Assembly: GCA_964513205.1 (NCBI GenBank)
Contig: CAZELP010000031.1
Location: 1-17,518 of the forward strand
Direction of reading: 5' to 3'
Origin: JAGVJT01 sp964513205
GTDB taxonomy: Bacteria; Pseudomonadota; Gammaproteobacteria; Legionellales; Legionellaceae
Length of the DNA: 17,518 bases
Below are positions 6,605 to 13,981 of the stretch, piece by piece. The stretch's first letter is position 1. Every line of letters begins with the position of its first letter. The notes beneath the pieces were generated by a model that was given only the letters and a program-made list of their open reading frames with translations, had not been told where the DNA came from and searched no databases. The position numbers and the translations under genes are program-made.

Positions 6605-8035
6605 CTATTTTTTCCCATCTTCTCGTGGTGGCAATCCTGTTGCAATCGGAGCCACCTCAATGCCCGAAGGAATGCCACAATCATCGAGTAATTTTAAAAG
6701 ATTGTTCCCTCGAGGTGTGAGTCGTTTCACGCAATAATGCGTCAAATAGCTCTCTAAAATGAAATCGTATTCCGGCAACGTCAAAATCGATAAAATCTTC
6801 TCCGCACGTTTTACATGAGAGGGATTTTGAGCATCACATGATTGAAACAAAACAGCACCCAACATACTGGCCATCGTCATTTTACGAAGTTTATCGACGA
6901 TGTAAAAACGCTGAATACAATCATCCAATGCACGCTCTTGATCCCAATTGATCCAATTACTGTAAAACACCATCGCGTCGTCACTAAAAAATGAACCTCG
7001 CTGCTCTAGCTGCTGCAGCGCATAACCGACTGCCACAACGCCTTGCATATTTGCCCATGAACAATTGCCAGCAATTTGAGCTGTTAATGGAACTCGATAC
7101 ATGGGTTTCAAGCCGAGAATACGATTAACCTCTTGATGAAAATATTCGCGAGGATGACGTTTGTATAAAAAATCAAGAATAAAATCTAACCCAAAAGCGT
7201 TTGGATTTGTCATTTGATAAATATTGGCACTTCCTTCCTGTAAACTGTTTTCACCGCGATCAATTTTAACCCACCAATCATTCAAGCGCACAAAACACAT
7301 CGCATGTCCTCGACTTGCTGCAGGCAAAATAAGCATGGGCGTTTTTTTGATCAAGTTTGCAATTAAGGTTTTATCCTCTTTCGATAAAACCTGCACATGC
7401 TGGTAACGCAGCAACTCTTCAGCCACAATGAGACCATCCAACACAGGAGTCATGTACTTAAACTTTGATCTCAAGTGTCGAGTGGAATAACTGCTCATAA
7501 AACGTCGGATTGAATCTTTCAATATTGCAACAGTAAACTCAAGAATAAATCCCTCATAATTAAGCTCAATAAAAGAATGATCAGGCGCTAAAATTTCTGT
7601 ACGACCTTTGAGCTCAAAACGATGCCCAAGCAATTTCCCATGAATAAAGTCCAAAGCAAAATCAAGCTTTGCACCATATCGATATAAAAGATGCTTAAGC
7701 TCATGTTGGCCACGCAAAATGGGATACACCAATGGAGATAACGCATTGTCATCGTAACGATTAGGATTTGCACCATTTTTTAATAACAATTCAGCAAAAT
7801 CAAAAAGCCCAAGATCAACAGCCCAATGTAGAGCGGTGCGTTTCAAAATGTCAGGCTCATCCACATTGATTCGACGCTCAATCAATTCAAGAGCGACTGA
7901 CAAGCGCCGACAAATTACCGACTCAATCAATGGTGTAAACCCATATTCATCAATGTCGTCTAGAGTATAGCCTTCACCAATAACCCTATCATAGTTTGGG
8001 GTAAGCCCATGTATAATTTCCTTGGCTATACTCAT
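6605..8035 (-). CDS. ankH: Ankyrin-repeat protein with cysteine-protease-like domain, probable AnkH/LegA3-type Dot/Icm effector
   Basis: The 476-residue protein begins with about three ankyrin repeats (roughly 31-63, 64-97 and 98-130; for example KRTALHWAVDLGLFDFAELL and NGANPNRYD). The C-terminal part has H244 in GHAMCFV, D259 in KIDRGE, Q320 and C325 in AGNCSWANMQG. A His-Asp-Gln-Cys order is that of clan CE cysteine proteases (Ulp1/YopJ type), though this assignment is by eye. Ankyrin repeats plus a cysteine-protease-like domain is the architecture reported for the Legionella core effector AnkH (LegA3), which targets the host LARP7/7SK complex; the symbol is therefore tentative. There is no signal peptide or membrane segment. 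The ribosome-binding site AAGGAG overlaps the stop codon of the preceding 130-residue gene (TAAGGAG), so the two are coupled. It is the last gene of the operon starting at prmB. Confidence 0.7.
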   Translation of the reverse strand: MSIAKEIIHGLTPNYDRVIGEGYTLDDIDEYGFTPLIESVICRRLSVALELIERRINVDEPDILKRTALHWAVDLGLFDFAELLLKNGANPNRYDDNALSPLVYPILRGQHELKHLLYRYGAKLDFALDFIHGKLLGHRFELKGRTEILAPDHSFIELNYEGFILEFTVAILKDSIRRFMSSYSTRHLRSKFKYMTPVLDGLIVAEELLRYQHVQVLSKEDKTLIANLIKKTPMLILPAASRGHAMCFVRLNDWWVKIDRGENSLQEGSANIYQMTNPNAFGLDFILDFLYKRHPREYFHQEVNRILGLKPMYRVPLTAQIAGNCSWANMQGVVAVGYALQQLEQRGSFFSDDAMVFYSNWINWDQERALDDCIQRFYIVDKLRKMTMASMLGAVLFQSCDAQNPSHVKRAEKILSILTLPEYDFILESYLTHYCVKRLTPRGNNLLKLLDDCGIPSGIEVAPIATGLPPREDGKK

Positions 8036-8043
8036 AAAGCTCC

Positions 8044-8436
8044 TTAGTATCCACGGGGTTTCATGTCAAAATCTTTGTTCTTTAGCAAACCTAAGCGATA
8101 CTCATGCTGTAATTTAAGCTCGTTACGAGCACGTTGTAGTTTTTCACTGGCTTCAGGATGATACTGCACATCAACCTGAAGCTTATCATCCCGACCATCA
8201 AAAGCCTGGTTGTTTTGAAAAAGCGGGTGACCCTCCACTCCAGATTGTGCCTCAAGATAATTGGCAGACCGATGCTCAAGCTGAGACGGTTGATAAGTGT
8301 CTGGATCGATTTCCGAACGAACACGAAGACCTGTGTACTGACGAATCTTCGCTTTTTCCTCAAAGCCACGTCGGATTTCCATATCTTCCGTTTCGGGAAT
8401 CAAAAAACCAGGAGAACCGGTTGTGTTATACGCCAT
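8044..8436 (-). CDS. Hypothetical 130-residue polar protein between asd and the ankyrin-repeat gene
   Basis: I do not recognise this protein. It is strongly polar, rich in Glu, Gln, Arg, Asp, Asn and Tyr, with no signal peptide, membrane segment or cysteine, so much of it is probably disordered. Residues about 95-120 (ASEKLQRARNELKLQHEYRL) look like a single amphipathic, possibly coiled-coil helix. It has a good ribosome-binding site (AGAGAGG, five bases before ATG at 8436). It starts 33 bases after the asd stop and ends 8 bases before the ankyrin/protease-like gene, with its stop codon inside that gene's ribosome-binding site. Tight coupling suggests a partner, chaperone or second secreted protein of the same system; this is inference. 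Another open frame over the same bases (8091-8369, minus) has no ribosome-binding site and is a shadow. Confidence 0.8.
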   Translation of the reverse strand: MAYNTTGSPGFLIPETEDMEIRRGFEEKAKIRQYTGLRVRSEIDPDTYQPSQLEHRSANYLEAQSGVEGHPLFQNNQAFDGRDDKLQVDVQYHPEASEKLQRARNELKLQHEYRLGLLKNKDFDMKPRGY

Positions 8437-8469
8437 TAAAGCCTCTCTTTATGGAAAATTCAGTCTGTT

Positions 8470-9486
8470 TTAAAGATAATCTCTCACCAATAGCTCCGCA
8501 ATCTGTATCGCATTGGTCGCAGCCCCTTTTCTTACATTATCGGCAACCACCCATAAATTTAAACCGCAGGGATGAGAAATATCTTCTCTAATGCGCCCCA
8601 CAAAAACATCATCTGAGCCTGCTGCATTGGTTAATGCAGTCGGATAAGGCGTTTTTTTCGTATCAATCACCTGAACTCCAGGAGCTTTTTTAAGATATGC
8701 TTTTGCCTGTTTAGCGGTCAACGGCGCTTTTAACTCAAGGTGAATTGCTTCAGAGTGACCATACAACACAGGGACTCGAACAGTGGTCGGATTGACTAAA
8801 ATCGAATCATCCTCAAGAATTTTTTGAGTTTCCCACACCATTTTCATTTCTTCACGCGTGTAGCCATTGTCTTGGAATGCATCAATATGCGGTAACACAT
8901 TGAAAGCGATGGGATGAGGATAAACATGAGGTTCGGCAGGTCTGCCATTTAGCATTTCCCCCAATTGAGTCAACAACTCACTCACGGCTTTTCTTCCCGT
9001 TCCTGAGACGGCTTGATAAGTGGCCACATTGATTCTGGAAATTCCGACTGCATCGTACAGAGGTTTGAGTGCAACAAGCATCTGTATCGTCGAGCAATTC
9101 GGATTGGCCACGATAAAACGATTTTTAAAATCTGCGACTCGATGAGGATTCACTTCCGGAACAACCAACGGGATGTCTTCCTCATAACGAAAACAGGAAG
9201 AGTTGTCGACCACAACACAACCAGCGGCAGCTGCAATCGGCGCATATATTTTTGAAACATCACCCCCAGCCGAAAATAAAGCAATATCCACACCATCAAA
9301 ATCAAACAAAGCGAGATCTTCAACATCAATTTCTTCGCCTCTAAAGGTGACACTTTTACCAACAGAGCGTGAACTGGCTAAAGCATATAATTTTTCAACA
9401 GGGAATTCTCGCTCTTCCAAAACGCGTAAAAAAGTTTCCCCAACAAGGCCTGTTGCACCCACAATAGCGACATTAACGGTTCTCAT
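8470..9486 (-). CDS. asd: Aspartate-semialdehyde dehydrogenase
   Basis: Asd reduces beta-aspartyl phosphate with NADPH to aspartate semialdehyde, the branch point to lysine/diaminopimelate (cell wall), threonine and methionine. The 338-residue protein has the N-terminal nucleotide-binding motif GATGLVG (10-16), the catalytic C131 in NPNCSTIQ, the active-site H244 in GHSEAIHLE and R237 in TVRVPV. The length is typical of the shorter Asd class found in Gram-positive bacteria and many gammaproteobacteria. The ribosome-binding site AGGAG five bases before ATG overlaps the prmB stop codon (TAGGAG). In other gammaproteobacteria asd often neighbours fimV/truA; here it is downstream of prmB and upstream of the 130-residue and ankyrin genes, so those two share the transcript of an essential metabolic gene. 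Confidence 0.96.
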   Translation of the reverse strand: MRTVNVAIVGATGLVGETFLRVLEEREFPVEKLYALASSRSVGKSVTFRGEEIDVEDLALFDFDGVDIALFSAGGDVSKIYAPIAAAAGCVVVDNSSCFRYEEDIPLVVPEVNPHRVADFKNRFIVANPNCSTIQMLVALKPLYDAVGISRINVATYQAVSGTGRKAVSELLTQLGEMLNGRPAEPHVYPHPIAFNVLPHIDAFQDNGYTREEMKMVWETQKILEDDSILVNPTTVRVPVLYGHSEAIHLELKAPLTAKQAKAYLKKAPGVQVIDTKKTPYPTALTNAAGSDDVFVGRIREDISHPCGLNLWVVADNVRKGAATNAIQIAELLVRDYL

Positions 9487-9494
9487 TTACACTC

Positions 9495-10409
9495 CTACGA
9501 CTTAATATAAGTTTTTAATGCTTCCGCGGTAAGTAAAAATACCCCATCCCCACCAGACTCAAAGTCAAGCCAAATAAAAGGAACTTCAGGATAAGTCTCT
9601 ATTAAGATATCCGCACTGTTACCTACCTCAACTATCAAAATACCTTCGTCACTCAGATATTCACCTGCAGAGTGCAAAATTTCATCCACAATAGCCAAAC
9701 CGTTGTTATCGGCTTCAAGTGCCATTTGAGGCTCATGTTGATACTCTTTGGGTAACCCATTCATTTCTTCACGCCCAACATAAGGTGGATTACTCACAAT
9801 CACATCATAGCGCTTTTTAGGGACGTTTTTAAAGCAATCAGAGTGGATTAGAGTCAACTGCTCATGCAAACCATGTCGTTCTTGATTAATTTTCGCAACA
9901 GCAAGCGCGTCTGTAGAAAGATCAACGGCATCGACTTGCGCGTCAGGGAAAGCCATGCAACATGCAATGGCGATGCATCCGCTTCCCGTACATAAATCGA
10001 GAATATGGCCAACATGAGACGGCTCAATCCAAGGCGAAAATTGGTGTTGAATTAATTCAGCAAAAGGAGAGCGAGGGATTAGAACACGCTCATCCACATA
10101 AAAAGGCAATTCACAAAACCAAGCTTTATGGATTAAATAAGGGACAGGAATACGTTGTAAAATACGCTTAGCCAGCTGCGAAGCCAAATATTTTTTCTCT
10201 TCTTGTGTCAGTTTCGCATCATAAAATTGGGGGGGTGTTGTAAAAGGAAGAGATAAACTTTCAAGCAGCAACAAACGAATATCATCCTCCGTATTGTCGG
10301 TACCGTGACCACAATACACTTGAGCCTGATTGGCACAAGAAAGACCAAAACGATAGAAATCTAAAATCGTTTCAAAATGTTGCGTTGATTCTAAATAAGC
10401 ATTCAGCAT
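9495..10409 (-). CDS. prmB: 50S ribosomal protein L3 N5-glutamine methyltransferase
   Basis: PrmB methylates a glutamine side chain of ribosomal protein L3 using S-adenosylmethionine, aiding 50S assembly. The 304-residue protein has an N-terminal helical domain (about 1-90), the SAM-binding motif LDLCTGSG (137-144) and the glutamine-binding signature NPPY (207-210). The following KEYQHEPQMALEADNNG stretch and the C-terminal EVGNSADILIETYPEVPF match E. coli PrmB rather than the related release-factor methylase PrmC. The length matches the family (about 310). Start ATG at 10409, with GGGGA as ribosome-binding site. It is the first gene of the minus-strand operon and is divergent from smrB with only 29 bases between start codons, an arrangement also found in E. 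coli. I saw no clear promoter for it. Confidence 0.93.
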   Translation of the reverse strand: MLNAYLESTQHFETILDFYRFGLSCANQAQVYCGHGTDNTEDDIRLLLLESLSLPFTTPPQFYDAKLTQEEKKYLASQLAKRILQRIPVPYLIHKAWFCELPFYVDERVLIPRSPFAELIQHQFSPWIEPSHVGHILDLCTGSGCIAIACCMAFPDAQVDAVDLSTDALAVAKINQERHGLHEQLTLIHSDCFKNVPKKRYDVIVSNPPYVGREEMNGLPKEYQHEPQMALEADNNGLAIVDEILHSAGEYLSDEGILIVEVGNSADILIETYPEVPFIWLDFESGGDGVFLLTAEALKTYIKS

Positions 10410-10414
10410 ACAAT
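10385..10414 (+). promoter_or_regulatory. Promoter of smrB
   Basis: TTGATT (10385-10390), an 18-base spacer and TACAAT (10409-10414) form a good sigma-70-type promoter. It lies inside the first codons of prmB on the other strand. Transcription would begin near 10421, downstream of the more distal possible start at 10385, which supports the smrB start at 10439. Confidence 0.55.
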
Positions 10415-10438
10415 CCCCAAAAAAATATCAACATTATT

Positions 10439-10981
10439 ATGACACACAATTCAGAAGATGAGGATGAAAAATCACTATTTCAACGCCATATGCGCGACGT
10501 TAAGCCATTAAAGCAATCGCCTCAAATACCGCATCATAAAACCCCCCCTCCACCGCTTCAAAAAAAACGACGGGAACATCATGTCCGCGCCACAACTCAT
10601 TCATCATTAAGCGATCCGTATCTCCTCGAAATAGAAGCTGAAACAGTCATCAGCTACCATCAAACAGGATTGATTAAAAAGCGCATCAAGCCTCTTCAAA
10701 GCGGAAATTTTTTTATTGAGGCACGTCTAGACTTGCACGGCCAGAACATCGACCAAGCCAGAGAGTCGTTGCATCACTTCATCAAAACATCATTCCAAAA
10801 AAATGCAAGGCAATTGCTTATTATTCACGGGAAAGGTGGACAACTCCAACAAATGGCTATTTTGAAAAGTCATGTGGCACACTGGCTAAAACAATTCTCA
10901 GAGGTATTGGCTTTTCAAAGTGCTCATCCCAAGGATGGTGGAACAGGAGCAGTTTACGTGCTCTTAAAAAAGAACAAATAA
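10439..10981 (+). CDS. smrB: Smr-domain endonuclease, SmrB-type
   Basis: SmrB of E. coli is a ribosome-rescue nuclease that cuts mRNA at collided ribosomes. The protein (180 residues; E. coli 183) has a charged, Pro/His-rich N-terminal extension (about 1-75) and a C-terminal Smr domain with the motifs DLHG (98-101), HGKG (130-133) and GGTGAVYVLL (from 167). Its position divergent from prmB is the E. coli smrB position, which favours SmrB over SmrA. I chose ATG at 10439 because the promoter seen at 10385-10414 excludes the upstream in-frame start at 10385 and because the length then matches the family; the ribosome-binding site is weak. No terminator is visible before the next gene. Confidence 0.85.
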   Translation: MTHNSEDEDEKSLFQRHMRDVKPLKQSPQIPHHKTPPPPLQKKRREHHVRATTHSSLSDPYLLEIEAETVISYHQTGLIKKRIKPLQSGNFFIEARLDLHGQNIDQARESLHHFIKTSFQKNARQLLIIHGKGGQLQQMAILKSHVAHWLKQFSEVLAFQSAHPKDGGTGAVYVLLKKNK

Positions 10982-11005
10982 AAAACAAAAAAATCAAAAA
11001 GACGC

Positions 11006-11011
11006 TATAAT
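11006..11011 (+). promoter_or_regulatory. Candidate -10 box upstream of the repeat-protein gene
   Basis: A perfect TATAAT stands 32 bases before the start codon at 11043. No convincing -35 element is at the right distance: the upstream bases are A-rich with no TTGACA-like hexamer. An A-rich upstream element or an alternative sigma factor could compensate. The assignment is weak. Confidence 0.35.
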
Positions 11012-11042
11012 GTCACTTAAGAGCCACGTCTTCTGAACAAAA

Positions 11043-12404
11043 ATGAACATCACCAGAATCAAAACAAAAGTCGATAACCTCCTACAAGCAACACAGATTG
11101 AACCGTTTGGTCTTGTCAATGAAGCCAAGCAAGCATGGCGTGATCAAGTACTGCTCGAATTATCGCAACTGCTTGCCACACATTTGAGTGAAGACGAGCT
11201 GAAACAAGCTTGTCGTGAATTTCTCCATCGATGCTTTCGAGACAGTTTAGGCTCTGCTGTCAGTTACACCGCTGCTCCAGCAAGTCCGATTACAAAGCTG
11301 TTAATCGAACTTGCACGCGAAATATCGCCGGAAAATCCGATAGCCGTATTGATGCCTGAAGTCGAAACAACGCCTAAAGATAGTTTGTACCCGAATTTAA
11401 AAAATGAGCCTATCGAACAAGTGCTTCAAACTCACATGTTGTCTGATGATGGACTTTATCTTTATCCAATAGAAGTCCTGACCCGTGAGGTTGAGTGGAG
11501 TAATCGACATCATCCACCAGCGAATCCTTACTACAACGCCTCCAAAGAGGGAAACCGACACCTTAGCACCAGAGAATATATCCGTATGCAATCTCACTCA
11601 GCAGTAACAGAGGAACTATTCAAGGCAAAAGAATTGGCTGATTTTCAAAAAATACAAGATCAATTAAAGCTGAGTCTCATCAAGAGAACGTACAGAGGTG
11701 CTGAAAAAAGAATGTTAAATTTTTATCTGTATTCACTGCTTCCCTCTCAACCCCAAATTTCCATCGACCGCATCACAAGCCCAGAAGGGGGGATGAAATT
11801 AATAAAGTTTCTTGAAACGTTACCCGATAATGAATCTGAGATCATTTTAAGACAAACGATGGACACCCTCATCAACACACCTGATAAGCGCTTTGTTGAT
11901 GCATTTTTCCCTCATTCTAATTTGCTTGATAATATCAAAGAATTGAAGAACTTCGCTTCAATTTTCTCTCCACAACATCAGACGATTTTGATGCAGCACT
12001 TTTTACCTGAGCTCATCAACAGAAGCTTACATTTCAATCAGGTGTTGAAACATTCAACTGAAGATGAGCGTCTCTTAATTTCTGAAATCATGAAAACTCG
12101 CCTGGCTTCTTTTGTAAAAGATGCACATGATTTTCAGAGAATTTTTCAATTTTTACCGACGCATTATCGAGCCGAAATGTATACGATATTGAAGAACCGA
12201 ATACCAGAGCTTATTCAATCATCTGGACATTTTAATCAGGTATTCAAGCATCTTAACCACGAACAAAGAGCTGAGATTCTGAATGCAATCCAAGACAAGT
12301 TACCGACACTATTTCACAGTACAGAAGAACAAAATCGATGCCTAGAAAATTTGAGTTTGAGTAACCCAACACAAGTCACACCGCATCGGTCTACACCTAA
12401 GTAA
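11043..12404 (+). CDS. Hypothetical protein with 33-residue helical tandem repeats, candidate effector
   Basis: I do not recognise this 453-residue protein by name. Its C-terminal half contains tandem repeats of exactly 33 residues at 331-363, 364-396 and 397-429, with less regular copies at about 253-284 and 301-330. Each starts like FNQVFKHL and ends in a hydrophobic helix such as RIPELIQSSGH, so it should fold as a helix-turn-helix solenoid of the kind used for protein binding. The N-terminal part (1-100) is also helical. Residues 125-190 are different, with Tyr, Pro, His and Asn (DDGLYLYPIEVLTREV, ANPYYN, STREYIRMQSHS), faintly U-box-like. No signal peptide or membrane segment is seen. 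The start ATG at 11043 lacks a clear ribosome-binding site. It stands alone between smrB and udk. Its effector role is inference from context and architecture. Confidence 0.78.
   Translation: MNITRIKTKVDNLLQATQIEPFGLVNEAKQAWRDQVLLELSQLLATHLSEDELKQACREFLHRCFRDSLGSAVSYTAAPASPITKLLIELAREISPENPIAVLMPEVETTPKDSLYPNLKNEPIEQVLQTHMLSDDGLYLYPIEVLTREVEWSNRHHPPANPYYNASKEGNRHLSTREYIRMQSHSAVTEELFKAKELADFQKIQDQLKLSLIKRTYRGAEKRMLNFYLYSLLPSQPQISIDRITSPEGGMKLIKFLETLPDNESEIILRQTMDTLINTPDKRFVDAFFPHSNLLDNIKELKNFASIFSPQHQTILMQHFLPELINRSLHFNQVLKHSTEDERLLISEIMKTRLASFVKDAHDFQRIFQFLPTHYRAEMYTILKNRIPELIQSSGHFNQVFKHLNHEQRAEILNAIQDKLPTLFHSTEEQNRCLENLSLSNPTQVTPHRSTPK
12030..12252 (+). repeat. Tandem coding repeats visible at DNA level
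   Basis: The bases at 12030-12055 (CATTTCAATCAGGTGTTGAA...) and 12228-12252 (CATTTTAATCAGGTATTCAA...) are nearly the same and lie exactly 198 bases (two 99-base repeats) apart. They encode HFNQVLKH and HFNQVFKH. DNA-level likeness of alternate repeats suggests duplication of a two-repeat unit. Confidence 0.65.
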
Positions 12405-12434
12405 AAAGAATGACGAAAGTCGAAGTACGGTCTA

Positions 12435-12463
12435 TTGAATTTTTAGGGATAAACCCTTACTAT
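12435..12463 (+). promoter_or_regulatory. Promoter of the udk-fabI operon
   Basis: TTGAAT (12435-12440), a 17-base spacer and TACTAT (12458-12463) form a plausible sigma-70 promoter 28 bases before the udk start. The spacer contains a small inverted repeat AGGG-ATAAA-CCCT. This placement also argues against the upstream in-frame ATG at 12410 as the udk start. Confidence 0.5.
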
Positions 12464-12490
12464 TTGGTCAAAATTTTAGAGGTGGCTCCT

Positions 12491-13126
12491 ATGAATAAAA
12501 AAGCAATCATTATTGGCATTTCAGGCCCTTCTGCTTCCGGTAAAAGCTTACTTTCAAACACCATCGTGAATGAACTAGGCTCGGATCAAGTAGTTGTGAT
12601 CAGTGAAGACTCCTATTATCGCGACAATAGTCATATTCCATTCGAAGATCGTGAAAAAATCAACTACGATCATCCTGATGCATTTGATCATCCTTTGTTG
12701 GTTGAGCATTTAAAGCGTTTACAACGTCACGAATCAGTTAATATCCCTATTTATTCTCATGTGAAACACATTCGACTGCCCGAAACACGCCACATTGGAG
12801 AACATACCATTATCGTGTTGGAAGGGATCCTACTGTTTACAGACAAGGCACTAAGAGAGCTCATGGACATTCGTATCTTTATGTCGGCCCCTCTCGATAT
12901 TTGCCTCATTCGTCGGCTAAAACGTGACGTGGTCGAGCGTCATCGTTCATTTGAGTCTGTATTACATCAATACGAAACGACAGTAAGACCGATGTATCTT
13001 CAATTTATCGAACCGTCCAGCCGCTATGCCGATATTATTGTACCTCGAGGTGGTGAAAACCGCATCGCAATTGACATGATCCAAGCAAAAATGCGAGAGT
13101 TACTCTCGAATGCAAACGCAAGCTAG
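12491..13126 (+). CDS. udk: Uridine kinase
   Basis: Udk phosphorylates uridine and cytidine to UMP and CMP with a nucleoside triphosphate, the pyrimidine salvage step in the cytoplasm. The 211-residue protein has the P-loop GPSASGKS (12-19), the nucleoside-binding EDSYY region with D40, the NYDHPDAFDH motif, VLEGILLF (Walker B-like) and the C-terminal VRPMYLQFIEPS...YADIIVPRGG, all closely matching E. coli Udk (213 residues). The start ATG at 12491 has a strong ribosome-binding site (GAGGTGG). An in-frame upstream ATG at 12410 would add 27 residues absent from the family and lies before the likely promoter. Its stop codon overlaps the fabI ribosome-binding site, so the two genes are coupled. 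Confidence 0.94.
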   Translation: MNKKAIIIGISGPSASGKSLLSNTIVNELGSDQVVVISEDSYYRDNSHIPFEDREKINYDHPDAFDHPLLVEHLKRLQRHESVNIPIYSHVKHIRLPETRHIGEHTIIVLEGILLFTDKALRELMDIRIFMSAPLDICLIRRLKRDVVERHRSFESVLHQYETTVRPMYLQFIEPSSRYADIIVPRGGENRIAIDMIQAKMRELLSNANAS

Positions 13127-13134
13127 GAGAGGTA

Positions 13135-13929
13135 ATGGGATTTTTAAAGGGAAAAAAAGCACTAATTGTTGGCTTGGCAAGTAATCGTTCAATTGCGTAC
13201 GGTATTGCAAAAGCATTTAAAGAACAAGGTGCATCTCTTGCTTTTACCTATCAAAATGAAAGGCTCCAAGAGCGCGTCATTGAGATGGCAAACGAGTTTG
13301 GCTCTGAGATCGCACTTCCTTGCGATGTCGCACACGATGCAGAAATCACACATGTGTTTGAAAGCCTTCGAAAATACTGGGATAACCTCGATATTCTGGT
13401 GCATTCAGTTGCGTATGCACCGGCCGATCAAATTGGTGGGGATTTCGTGACAAATGCGACACGAGAAGGCTTTAAAATTGCGCATGATATTAGCGCTTAT
13501 AGTCTAGTTGGCTTGACGAAAGCGGCACTCCCCATGATGAAAGACACACATGGCTCGGTTTTAACTTTAAGTTATTACGGTGCGGAAAAAGCCGTTCCAA
13601 ACTACAACACCATGGGTATAGCAAAAGCCAGTCTTGAAGCAACCGTACGCTACTTGGCTGCCAGTATAGGGCAACATGGTCTAAGAGCGAATGCCATTTC
13701 AGCAGGCCCAATTAAAACATTGGCTGCAGCTGGAATAAAAGACTTTAGAAAAATACAAAATGCATATGCCTCAATTACTCCGCTTCACCGTAATATTACA
13801 GCAGAAGAGGTTGGGAACGCAGCAGCATTCTTGTGCTCACCGCTTGCATCGGGTATTACAGGGGAAATTCTTCATGTTGATGCGGGTTATCATGCCGTTT
13901 CGGGTTGCGATCTCGGCTCCGCATCATAA
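13135..13929 (+). CDS. fabI: Enoyl-[acyl-carrier-protein] reductase (NADH)
   Basis: FabI carries out the last reduction of each fatty-acid elongation cycle, turning trans-2-enoyl-ACP into acyl-ACP with NADH. The 264-residue protein is a short-chain dehydrogenase with cofactor motif GLASNRSIAYGIA (13-25), the HSVAYAP stretch (90-96), and the catalytic Y157 and K164 in NYNTMGIAKAS, with Y147 also conserved. It continues with NAISAGPIKTLAAAGIKDFRK and GEILHVDAGY, as in E. coli FabI (262 residues). The ribosome-binding site AGGAGAGG overlaps the stop codon of udk. Ala at 93 instead of the Gly of E. coli also occurs in other FabI proteins and is not by itself a sign of triclosan resistance. An intrinsic terminator follows. 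Confidence 0.97.
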   Translation: MGFLKGKKALIVGLASNRSIAYGIAKAFKEQGASLAFTYQNERLQERVIEMANEFGSEIALPCDVAHDAEITHVFESLRKYWDNLDILVHSVAYAPADQIGGDFVTNATREGFKIAHDISAYSLVGLTKAALPMMKDTHGSVLTLSYYGAEKAVPNYNTMGIAKASLEATVRYLAASIGQHGLRANAISAGPIKTLAAAGIKDFRKIQNAYASITPLHRNITAEEVGNAAAFLCSPLASGITGEILHVDAGYHAVSGCDLGSAS

Positions 13930-13942
13930 TTGGCAAGCAAAC

Positions 13943-13981
13943 AGCGGCTTTACGAATTTTCACGCAAGGCCGCTTTTCTTA
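13943..13981 (+). terminator. Intrinsic terminator of the udk-fabI operon
   Basis: AGCGGCTTT (13943-13951) pairs with AAGGCCGCT (13966-13974) through nine pairs including one G-T wobble, followed by TTTTCTTATT. It begins 14 bases after the fabI stop codon and ends at the stop codon of the convergent OTU-type gene. Confidence 0.8.

Noticed and set aside
8091..8369. A 92-residue open frame on the minus strand inside the 130-residue gene
   Set aside because: It is out of frame with a better-supported gene that has a good ribosome-binding site and coupled spacing.
10385..10438. Upstream start for smrB overlapping prmB
   Set aside because: It lies at the smrB promoter itself, would overlap the prmB start, and adds 18 residues not needed for family length.
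12410..12490. Upstream ATG for udk
   Set aside because: The extension is absent from uridine kinases, precedes the likely promoter, and lacks the strong ribosome-binding site found before 12491.
13402..13422. Ala at position 93 of FabI as a triclosan-resistance mutation
   Set aside because: Gly93 changes cause resistance in E. coli, but Ala at this position is natural in sensitive FabI proteins of other bacteria.
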